Source: Gammaproteobacteria bacterium
GTDB lineage: Bacteria > Pseudomonadota > Gammaproteobacteria > Pseudomonadales > GM7GCV1
Direction of reading: 5' to 3'
NCBI GenBank assembly: GCA_030830945.1
Contig: JAURLY010000010.1
Location: forward strand, 1-5,216
DNA length: 5,216 bases
Shown: positions 1-5,216 of the stretch, piece by piece
How positions within the stretch are numbered: the stretch's first letter is position 1
How the letters are laid out: each line of letters begins with the position of its first letter
Translations under genes and position numbers: made by a program
The notes under the pieces: generated by a model
Seen by the model: only the letters and a program-made list of their open reading frames with translations
What the model was told of the DNA's origin: nothing
Databases searched by the model: none

Positions 1-22
1 ACCCATTCATATCGCGGTACAA
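1..22 (-). CDS. Possible 5' end of an unidentified gene running off the left edge
   Basis: Only a few codons are visible, so no function can be given. On the minus strand a good Shine-Dalgarno core, AGGAG (34-30, inside GAGAGGAG), lies 7 nt before a TTG codon at 22-20. That codon is in frame with an ATG at 10-8, and the reading begins (M)YRDMNG. This is the best ribosome binding site in the window. A competing reading starts at an ATG at 83-81 and stays open for about 27 codons to the edge, but it has no Shine-Dalgarno and its start lies in the loop of the hairpin at 54-103. An opening of that length is not significant by chance. In many gammaproteobacteria tadA follows guaA; the few residues here do not obviously resemble a TadA start, but they are too few to exclude it. 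It could equally be no gene at all. Confidence 0.25.
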
Positions 23-53
23 GGGCAATCTCCTCTCTAAATATGCAAGAAGA

Positions 54-103
54 ATAAACGCCCTTTATAGTCAAGTCCACCATAAGTGAACCGAGGCGTT
101 TAT
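54..103 (-). repeat. Nested inverted repeat (RNA hairpin candidate) downstream of guaA
   Basis: A perfect 9-bp inverted repeat, ATAAACGCC (103-95) and GGCGTTTAT (62-54) as read on the minus strand, encloses a second stem, GGTTCAC (92-86) with GTGGACT (80-74), around the loop TTATG. The inner stem has 7 pairs on the minus-strand RNA, two of them G-U. On the plus strand the same positions give C-A mismatches, so the structure fits a minus-strand transcript. That transcript would be the 3' region of guaA mRNA or the 5' leader of the gene beyond the left edge. The downstream arm is followed by TTCTTCTT rather than a uniform U-run, so it is not a convincing intrinsic terminator. A TATAAA (69-64) and a TTGACT (74-69) lie in the descending side, but no well-spaced promoter pair was found with confidence. 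Confidence 0.55.
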
Positions 104-161
104 GGCCCGAATTTGAAACCTTGAAGTTGACCCTTCCCCAAAAATTAATGGAATAATCGCC

Positions 162-1733
162 CTACTCCCACTCGATGGTAGCTGGCGGCTTGCTGGAGAT
201 ATCATATGCTACCCGGGAAATACCGGAAATTTCGTTGATAATGCGGTTGGAGACTTTTTCCAAAAATTCATAAGGCAAATGCGCCCAGCGCGCAGTCATA
301 AAATCGATGGTTTCCACTGCTCGCAAACTGACAACATACTCATAGCGACGGCCATCACCGACAACACCGACAGACTTCACCGGCAAGAATACGGTAAATG
401 CCTGACTGACTTTTTGATAAAGATTGGCTGCACGGAGCTCTTCGATAAATATAGCGTCGGCCTCTCGCAACAGGTCGGCGTATTCTTTTTTGACTTCACC
501 GAGTATGCGAACACCTAGACCCGGTCCAGGAAATGGATGCCGATACACCATGTCATGAGGCAAGCCCAGTTCCAAACCGATCTTGCGCACTTCGTCCTTA
601 AATAGTTCGCGTAAAGGCTCAACCAGATCAAGCTCCATTTCCTCTGGCAGCCCACCGACATTGTGGTGCGACTTAATCACGTGGGCTTTACCCGATGCTG
701 CACCTGCTGATTCAATTACATCGGGGTAGATAGTTCCTTGAGCCAGCCATTTAACCTGTTCGACCCTTATGGCCTCTCGGTCAAACACATCAATAAAGGT
801 ATTCCCAATAACTTTGCGTTTGGCTTCAGGGTCATCAACGCCCTTGAGCTTATCCAGAAATTCTTGCTCCGCATCTACCCGAATGATATTTAATCCGCGA
901 CTTTCCGCGAACATTTCCATGACCTGGTCACCTTCATCTTTGCGAAGCAGCCCGTTGTCAACAAATACACAGGTCAACTGATCACCGATCGCACGCTGGA
1001 GCAAGGCTGCTGTCACAGACGAATCAACACCTCCTGACAGGCCTAAGAGAACCCTGTCCTGCCCAACTTGCTCACGAACAGATCGAATGGTTTCCTCGAC
1101 AATATTTGCTGGCGTCCAAAGCGCTTCGCAACCACATATTTCCAACACAAAATGTTCAAGAATTCGTCCGCCCTGAAGCGTGTGGGTCACTTCGGGATGA
1201 AACTGGATACCATAGAAGTTCTTTTCACTATTGAACATTCCAGCAATCGGGCAAGATGATGTGGAAAGCATCAACTCGAAGCCATTTGGCAATTCTGAAA
1301 CCTTGTCACCATGACTCATCCAGACATCAAGAAACCGGTCTTTGTGTTCGATATGATCAGATACGTCCTTAATAAGATCAGATTCGTTTTCGACTTTTAC
1401 TCGGGCATAACCAAACTCACGAAGATCCGACGTGGATACCTTCCCACCGAATTGCTCCGCCATTGTCTGCATGCCATAGCAAATACCTAATACCGGAACG
1501 CCCAGATCAAAAATTTCATCCGGTGCCCGCGGAGAGTCACCGTCAGTTACCGACTCAGGACCACCAGAAAGCACGATGCCTCGGTAATCTTTAAGATTCA
1601 CGCGGTCCAGCAGGTCATAGGCGAATATCTCGGAGTACACTCCGATTTCACGAACCCTGCGCGCAATTAATTGCGTATATTGCGAGCCAAAGTCGACAAT
1701 AAGTATGGCTTGCTGGTGAATATCCGTGGTCAT
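162..1733 (-). CDS. guaA: GMP synthase (glutamine-hydrolysing)
   Basis: Cytosolic enzyme that makes GMP from XMP, glutamine and ATP, releasing glutamate, AMP and pyrophosphate; it is the last step of guanine nucleotide synthesis. The 523 residues compare with 525 in E. coli. Residues about 8-200 are a class I glutamine amidotransferase domain with the triad Cys85 (GICYGMQ), His179 and Glu181 (FHPEV). Residues about 207-400 are the ATP pyrophosphatase domain with the P-loop SGGVDSS at 233-239. The C-terminal dimerisation domain ends in the family-typical DISSKPPATIEWE. The ATG at 1733-1731 is chosen because MTTDIH matches the E. coli N-terminus MTENIH; the ribosome binding site is weak (GTGAG at 1750-1746, 12 nt from the start). 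It follows guaB on the same strand across a 142-bp gap that holds a terminator, so it may be only partly co-transcribed with guaB. No broken motif or frameshift is seen. Confidence 0.98.
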   Translation of the reverse strand: MTTDIHQQAILIVDFGSQYTQLIARRVREIGVYSEIFAYDLLDRVNLKDYRGIVLSGGPESVTDGDSPRAPDEIFDLGVPVLGICYGMQTMAEQFGGKVSTSDLREFGYARVKVENESDLIKDVSDHIEHKDRFLDVWMSHGDKVSELPNGFELMLSTSSCPIAGMFNSEKNFYGIQFHPEVTHTLQGGRILEHFVLEICGCEALWTPANIVEETIRSVREQVGQDRVLLGLSGGVDSSVTAALLQRAIGDQLTCVFVDNGLLRKDEGDQVMEMFAESRGLNIIRVDAEQEFLDKLKGVDDPEAKRKVIGNTFIDVFDREAIRVEQVKWLAQGTIYPDVIESAGAASGKAHVIKSHHNVGGLPEEMELDLVEPLRELFKDEVRKIGLELGLPHDMVYRHPFPGPGLGVRILGEVKKEYADLLREADAIFIEELRAANLYQKVSQAFTVFLPVKSVGVVGDGRRYEYVVSLRAVETIDFMTARWAHLPYEFLEKVSNRIINEISGISRVAYDISSKPPATIEWE

Positions 1734-1769
1734 TTAATTTTCTATCTCACTTTTCTCTTGATCGAATAA

Positions 1770-1799
1770 CATGTTGGAACAGCCCGGCGGCCCAACATG
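1770..1799 (-). repeat. Perfect 8-bp inverted repeat in the guaA leader
   Basis: CATGTTGG (1770-1777) and CCAACATG (1792-1799) are exact reverse complements around a 14-base GC-rich centre. The stem could extend by GCC/GGC (1782-1784 with 1789-1791) past a bulge. It sits between the guaB terminator and the guaA start, 36 bp upstream of the guaA ATG. No T-run follows on either strand, so it is not an intrinsic terminator. It could be an mRNA 5'-end structure or a palindromic protein-binding site; the sequence does not decide. A weak promoter-like pair (TTGGGC inside the repeat, TGTTAT about 18 bp on) is too poor to call. Confidence 0.6.
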
Positions 1800-1805
1800 A
1801 TCCCG

Positions 1806-1837
1806 AAACAAAAAAAGCGACTAAGATGTCGCCTTTT
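1806..1837 (-). terminator. Rho-independent terminator after guaB
   Basis: On the minus strand the stem GCGAC (1832-1828) pairs with GTCGC (1821-1817) around the 6-base loop ATCTTA. A G-U pair and four A-U pairs (1837-1834) extend the stem to 10 pairs. Seven T residues follow (1816-1810), then G and three more T. This is a textbook intrinsic terminator about 40 bp beyond the guaB stop codon. A smaller hairpin, CTACT (1850-1854) with AGTAG (1861-1865), lies just before it. On the plus strand only four T residues follow the stem, so termination in that direction would be weak. Its position before guaA implies that read-through or a separate promoter supplies guaA. Confidence 0.88.
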
Positions 1838-1875
1838 CGTTCATGCACGCTACTGACACAAGTAGAGGTCAGCAC

Positions 1876-3345
1876 CTAGCGGCTTGGGTAATTAGGCGCC
1901 TCTTTGGTAATTGCAACATCATGCACATGGCTCTCGTTCATGCCCGCATTACTTACTTTCACAAATTTCGGCTTGGTACGCATGATTTCAATATCAGCCG
2001 ATCCCGTGTAACCCATAGAGGAGCGCAATCCGCCCATCATCTGGTGTATCACAACGGATACAGGACCTTTGTATGGAACACGTCCTTCAATACCTTCCGG
2101 AACCAGTTTTTCAGCCCCTTCAGACGAATCCTGAAAATAACGATCACTAGAGCCCTGAGTTTGAGCCATGGCACCTATAGAGCCCATACCACGATAAGAT
2201 TTATAGGTTCTGCCCTGGTATATTTCCAGTTCACCTGGAGCTTCGTCAGTACCGGCAAAAACTGACCCCATCATCACGCAATGCGCTCCAGCCACGATGG
2301 CTTTGCTAACATCACCAGAATAACGAATACCCCCATCGGCAATAAGGGGTATACCAGAAGATTTAAGTGCTTCAGCAACATTGGCGATGGCGGAGATCTG
2401 TGGCACACCGACACCGGCAACGATTCGGGTAGTACAGATACTGCCAGGACCAATACCAACTTTAACCGCGTCCGCACCTGCGTCTTTCAGCGCAAGTGCC
2501 GCTTCGGCAGTGGCGATATTGCCACCTATTACCTGAATATGTGGGAAGTTATCTTTAATCCAGCGCACACGATCCAATACATTTTGCGAATGTCCGTGGG
2601 ATGTATCAACGACGATGACATCGACACCCGAAGCAACAAGAGCCTGCACCCGGTCTTCGGTCTCTCCACTGGTACCGACACAGGCACCAGCGAGTAATTG
2701 TCCCTGGTCATCTTTGGCTGCATGAGGATACCGCTCAGCTTTATCGATATCTTTTACTGTTATTAATCCACGCAGATCAAAACTATCATTAACAACCAGT
2801 ATTTTTTCTATGCGGTGCTTGTGAAGGAGTCGCTGGGCTTCTTCCGCCGAAGTGCCTTCTTTAATGGTTACCAACTTTTCTTTAGGTGTCATCACTGACG
2901 CTACGGATGCATCAAGATTTGTTTCGAAACGCACATCACGGCTGGTCACGATTCCACGTAGTTCTCCATTGGTAACCACTGGAACACCTGAAATGTTGTA
3001 GCGTTTTTTAATATTCTGGAGTTCCCGAATCGACGCGTTTTCATCGATGGTAATTGGATCCTTAACAACGCCGCTTTCATATTTTTTGACCGCGCTTACG
3101 TGTCTCGCCTGATTTTCAACGCTCATGGATTTGTGAATAATGCCTATTCCACCTTCCTGGGAAAGCGCAATTGCCATAGCTGATTCTGTAACGGTATCCA
3201 TTGCAGCGGACACCAGAGGAAGATTCAGGCGAATTTCACGGGTAAGCTTGGTTTGCAGGTTGACATCTTTAGGTACAATCGACGAGTAGTCGGGTACCAA
3301 TAGCACATCATCAAATGTGACGGCTTCTTCAGTGATACGAAGCAT
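1876..3345 (-). CDS. guaB: Inosine-5'-monophosphate dehydrogenase
   Basis: Cytosolic enzyme that oxidises IMP to XMP with NAD+, the committed and usually rate-limiting step towards GMP; its product is the substrate of the neighbouring guaA. The 489 residues compare with 488 in E. coli. The protein is a TIM barrel (about 8-90 and 215-475) interrupted by a tandem CBS-domain pair (about 93-150 and 154-205), which in this family binds adenine and guanine nucleotides for allosteric control. The catalytic cysteine is Cys304 in GPGSICTTR. The IMP-binding segment IADGGIRYSGD (335-345) and the mobile flap residues Arg402-Tyr403 in SSDRYFQ are present. The start MLRITEEAVTFDDVLL matches E. coli MLRIAKEALTFDDVLL; the only upstream Shine-Dalgarno candidate is a modest GGGT at 3357-3354, 8 nt from the ATG. 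Transcription is probably from the promoter at 3373-3401 and largely stops at the terminator at 1806-1837. Confidence 0.98.
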   Translation of the reverse strand: MLRITEEAVTFDDVLLVPDYSSIVPKDVNLQTKLTREIRLNLPLVSAAMDTVTESAMAIALSQEGGIGIIHKSMSVENQARHVSAVKKYESGVVKDPITIDENASIRELQNIKKRYNISGVPVVTNGELRGIVTSRDVRFETNLDASVASVMTPKEKLVTIKEGTSAEEAQRLLHKHRIEKILVVNDSFDLRGLITVKDIDKAERYPHAAKDDQGQLLAGACVGTSGETEDRVQALVASGVDVIVVDTSHGHSQNVLDRVRWIKDNFPHIQVIGGNIATAEAALALKDAGADAVKVGIGPGSICTTRIVAGVGVPQISAIANVAEALKSSGIPLIADGGIRYSGDVSKAIVAGAHCVMMGSVFAGTDEAPGELEIYQGRTYKSYRGMGSIGAMAQTQGSSDRYFQDSSEGAEKLVPEGIEGRVPYKGPVSVVIHQMMGGLRSSMGYTGSADIEIMRTKPKFVKVSNAGMNESHVHDVAITKEAPNYPSR

Positions 3346-3351
3346 ATAATA

Positions 3352-3380
3352 TTACCCAAATTCTAATGCGGCATTATAGT
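3352..3380 (+). promoter_or_regulatory. Candidate xseA promoter overlapping the guaB -10
   Basis: On the plus strand TATAGT (3375-3380) matches 5 of 6 bases of the -10 consensus and shares positions 3375-3378 with the guaB -10 on the opposite strand. A poor -35 (TTACCC, 3352-3357, 3 of 6) lies 17 bp upstream. The predicted start is near 3387, giving a leader of about 40 nt. A second weaker option is GATACT (3415-3420) with TTAGCG (3392-3397), which would start transcription at or next to the xseA ATG. The choice between them cannot be made from the sequence. Confidence 0.4.
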
Positions 3381-3428
3381 CGCGGCGCCTTTTAGCGTAA
3401 ACAACGATAGGCCAGATACTACCCAAAT
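3353..3428. repeat. 9-bp direct repeat TACCCAAAT at both ends of the divergent gap
   Basis: TACCCAAAT occurs at 3353-3361 and again at 3420-3428, 67 bp apart, next to the guaB and xseA start codons respectively. The second copy runs into the xseA ATG. On the minus strand the first copy supplies the GGGT that may act as the guaB ribosome binding site. It may be coincidence or a pair of binding sites; nothing more can be said. Confidence 0.35.
3373..3401 (-). promoter_or_regulatory. Sigma70-type promoter of guaB
   Basis: Reading on the minus strand, the -35 TTTACG (3401-3396, 4 of 6 consensus bases) and the perfect -10 TATAAT (3378-3373) are separated by exactly 17 bp. The predicted start lies near 3367-3366, giving a leader of about 21 nt before the guaB ATG. 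The discriminator after the -10 is GC-rich (GCCGCA). In E. coli a GC-rich discriminator goes with growth-rate and ppGpp control, and the E. coli guaB promoter is known to behave this way. Applying that here is inference. I see no clear PurR palindrome in the gap. Confidence 0.75.
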
Positions 3429-4803
3429 GACCGAATTAAAGCGCCGTATCTTCTCAGTTTCCGAATTTTCCGGTGAACTTAGCAAGAAAATAGCCGAACT
3501 TTTCCCCTCTGTATGTATCCGTGGTGAAGTAACCAACCTCAGCAAACCACGATCTGGGCACTGGTATTTCGCCCTCAAAGACGAAGATAACCAACTTCGC
3601 GCGGTCATGTTTAGGTCAAGTAACATTCGTGCTCCACAAATCAAGGATGGTGATGAGATCATTGCTTGCGGAAAGCCCACCATTTATCGCGAGCGCGGAG
3701 ATTTACAGATTGTTGTCTCCCACATTCAAAGTGCAGGCGAAGGTGATCTTCAGCGCCGCTTTGAATTATTGCGAAAAGAGCTGCTTGAAGCGGGTTATTT
3801 TGAACTATCCAGAAAGAAGCCCATCCCGGTATATCCAACTCGTGTCGCTATTATTACTTCAAGTAGCGGAGCTGTAATTCACGACATACAAACGGTTTCA
3901 GCGAGAAGAGCGCCAGCCTTGCCCCTGTTGCTTTTTCCCAGCGAAGTTCAGGGGGAAAATGCCATCAACTCTTTGTCTGCAGCCTTGAAAATGGCCGATT
4001 CACGCGAAGATATTGATCTAATTATCATCGCTCGTGGCGGTGGCTCACTGGAGGATTTTGCAGCATTTAATTCACGTGAAATTGCTGACAGCCTATTAAA
4101 TTGTCATACCCCAGTTATTTCCTCTGTGGGACATGAGTCAGACATAAGCATCGCCGACCTGGTAGCCGACCGTAGGGCTGCGACGCCGTCAGAAGCGGCT
4201 GAGATTGCCACGACAGGCCTGTTTAATTTGCCCAAAATGCTGCAAGGATATGAAAAGCATTTACATCGAAACTACCGTCAGTATCTGAAGACAGCAGAGT
4301 CCGAACTCAAGCTGGCTTCCAGCAAGCTCCGGAGCCCATCGGAGAGAATACAGGCCGTATCACAGAAGCTGGACTCGCTGGAACCCTTGCTTCTCGCCCG
4401 TATTGCCTCTCAGGTGCAAAACAAGACCCAACGACTCCTGGCTTTAAAAAGTGCTATAAATGTCAAGGGACTGGATGAGACAAAGAAAAATCTGGACTCG
4501 ACTCTTTTCCAGCAAGCCCATCGTCTGGAGAGGGCCCAAAGCTCTTATCTGGGTCAACTGACTGAGCGTTTCCTGAGCAATGTAAAACTACTGGAGTCCG
4601 TAAGTCCGCTGGGTGTATTGACCCGGGGTTACAGTATTTCAATGGACAAAGACAAAAACCTGCTCAGATCAATTGCTGACATTGAACCCGGCTCAAAGCT
4701 TCTTACCCGTCTAACGGATGGCGTTCTTACATCGGAAATTACGGACAAAAAATCGCTAAAACGGCCAAACAAGGGGCACAATGAGGATAGTGACCAGCCC
4801 TAG
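3427..4803 (+). CDS. xseA: Exodeoxyribonuclease VII large subunit
   Basis: Catalytic subunit of exonuclease VII, a cytosolic nuclease that degrades single-stranded DNA from both ends into short oligonucleotides and needs several copies of the small subunit XseB, which is not in this window. The 458 residues compare with 456 in E. coli. Residues about 7-103 form the OB-fold DNA-binding domain (IRGEVTNLSKPRSGHWYFAL). The catalytic domain follows, with Asp153 (IHDIQ), Arg203 (ARGGGS), His236 and Asp239 (VGHESD). These match E. coli Asp155, Arg205, His238 and Asp241 at a constant offset of two. A long, charged, probably coiled-coil region (about 265-385) precedes the conserved SPLGVLTRGYSI (393-404). 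The ATG at 3427 is forced: no upstream ATG, GTG or TTG lies in frame before a stop at 3364. It has no Shine-Dalgarno. The last 15 codons overlap the transporter gene on the other strand; TAG is followed at once by TAA. Confidence 0.97.
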   Translation: MTELKRRIFSVSEFSGELSKKIAELFPSVCIRGEVTNLSKPRSGHWYFALKDEDNQLRAVMFRSSNIRAPQIKDGDEIIACGKPTIYRERGDLQIVVSHIQSAGEGDLQRRFELLRKELLEAGYFELSRKKPIPVYPTRVAIITSSSGAVIHDIQTVSARRAPALPLLLFPSEVQGENAINSLSAALKMADSREDIDLIIIARGGGSLEDFAAFNSREIADSLLNCHTPVISSVGHESDISIADLVADRRAATPSEAAEIATTGLFNLPKMLQGYEKHLHRNYRQYLKTAESELKLASSKLRSPSERIQAVSQKLDSLEPLLLARIASQVQNKTQRLLALKSAINVKGLDETKKNLDSTLFQQAHRLERAQSSYLGQLTERFLSNVKLLESVSPLGVLTRGYSISMDKDKNLLRSIADIEPGSKLLTRLTDGVLTSEITDKKSLKRPNKGHNEDSDQP

Positions 4804-5216
4804 TAATGCTGTAAGTGGCAACCCGATTTTCAAGAAATCGATATAGCGATAATTACCTGGACCATAAACCATCAGATTGGTTTGGTATCCAATCGGCGTC
4901 GCCAGGCTAACTGATGCTGCAATCATAAGGGTCACGGCAAAGGGCAAGATGCTTACACCCATTTGGTTAGCAGTGGACTCAATCACCGGAAATAAAAGGA
5001 CCGCGGCGGCCATATTACTGACAAGCGCAGTAAGCAGCGAACCGACCACAAATAAGGCAACTAGCGCGGCAAACGGCGATCCCTGTGACAAGGCAATGGC
5101 GCCATGTGCCAGCGCCGTAGCCAATCCTGTCTTCTGAAAGGCAATCCCCAGGGAAATCGACGCCCCAATCACGATCAGTACAGACCAGTCCACGCAGGAA
5201 CGGGCTTCCGTCAATG
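4756..5216 (-). CDS. SLC13/DASS-family membrane transporter, C-terminal part
   Basis: Partial gene: the frame is open to the right edge, and the first readable codon (TTG at 5214-5212) is an internal leucine, not a start. The 152 visible residues are the C-terminal end of an inner-membrane anion symporter of the divalent anion/sodium symporter type. Four hydrophobic stretches lie at about 11-32, 46-78 (long enough for two crossings or a re-entrant hairpin), 88-109 and 126-150. Family signs are DWSVLIVIGASISLG, the substrate-site motif VSNMAAAVLLFP (65-76), TPIGYQTNLMVYGPGNY (106-122) and the terminal PLVWPF. Substrates in the family include dicarboxylates, citrate and sulfate; which applies here cannot be told. 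Some members carry TrkA-C domains in the middle of the protein, which would lie outside the window. Its last 15 codons are antisense to xseA, so there is no room for a terminator between the two. Confidence 0.88.
   Translation of the reverse strand, partial: LTEARSCVDWSVLIVIGASISLGIAFQKTGLATALAHGAIALSQGSPFAALVALFVVGSLLTALVSNMAAAVLLFPVIESTANQMGVSILPFAVTLMIAASVSLATPIGYQTNLMVYGPGNYRYIDFLKIGLPLTALLGLVTILIVPLVWPF

Noticed and set aside
279..1259. Short plus-strand open frames inside guaA
   Set aside because: All are under 80 codons, antisense to a full-length conserved enzyme gene, with no family resemblance in the translations.
1850..1865. Small hairpin CTACT/AGTAG with a 6-base loop after the guaB stop
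   Set aside because: Only five pairs and no T-run; expected often by chance and probably incidental to the real terminator beside it.
1843..2697. Plus-strand open frames of 138-140 codons antisense to guaB
   Set aside because: They lie wholly or mostly inside the well-supported guaB gene, show no recognisable domain and have no ribosome binding site that stands out; they are shadows of guaB codon use.
3346..3426. PurR operator or purine riboswitch controlling guaB
   Set aside because: No 16-bp PurR-like palindrome is visible, and the predicted leader of about 21 nt is too short for a riboswitch aptamer.
3363..3683. Minus-strand 106-codon open frame over the xseA start and divergent promoter
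   Set aside because: It is antisense to the conserved OB-fold region of xseA, covers the guaB promoter and has no recognisable motif.
4877..5137. Plus-strand 86-codon open frame antisense to the transporter
   Set aside because: The minus-strand reading has clear membrane segments and family motifs; the plus-strand product looks like low-complexity antisense of hydrophobic codons.
1..5216. CRISPR array, tRNA or rRNA gene, insertion sequence, toxin-antitoxin or other mobile or defence system
   Set aside because: No regularly spaced repeats, no tRNA cloverleaf, no transposase or integrase reading and no terminal inverted repeats were found; almost all the window is occupied by four conserved genes.

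Overview
The window looks like an ordinary chromosomal core region of a gammaproteobacterium. The evidence is the gene order: xseA (exonuclease VII large subunit) divergent from guaB (IMP dehydrogenase), with guaA (GMP synthetase) following guaB on the same strand. This is the arrangement known from Escherichia coli and many other Gammaproteobacteria. The three proteins are full length and close to the E. coli lengths (guaA 523 aa, guaB 489 aa, xseA 458 aa), and their catalytic residues are intact. I cannot name the species from sequence alone.

Layout from left to right. Positions 1-161 lie downstream of guaA and hold no complete gene. They contain a nested hairpin (54-103) and, at the very edge, a possible start of another minus-strand gene behind a good ribosome binding site. 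guaA is at 162-1733 (minus). The 142-bp guaB-guaA gap holds a strong rho-independent terminator (about 1806-1837), oriented to stop guaB transcripts, followed by a second perfect inverted repeat (1770-1799). guaB is at 1876-3345 (minus). The 81-bp divergent gap 3346-3426 holds a good sigma70-type guaB promoter; its -10 overlaps a possible -10 for xseA on the other strand. xseA is at 3427-4803 (plus). From 4756 to the right edge runs the C-terminal part of an SLC13/DASS-type membrane transporter on the minus strand. It meets xseA tail to tail and overlaps it by 48 bp.

GuaB and GuaA catalyse the two consecutive steps IMP to XMP to GMP, so they form the guanine-nucleotide branch of purine synthesis. 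XseA is a DNA repair nuclease subunit that shares only the divergent promoter region. The transporter is not functionally linked to the others as far as can be seen.

I found no previously undescribed system. The points worth a second look are regulatory and architectural: the terminator inside the guaBA pair, the hairpin downstream of guaA, the symmetric divergent promoter, the xseA start without a Shine-Dalgarno sequence, and the codon-aligned antisense overlap of xseA with the transporter gene.
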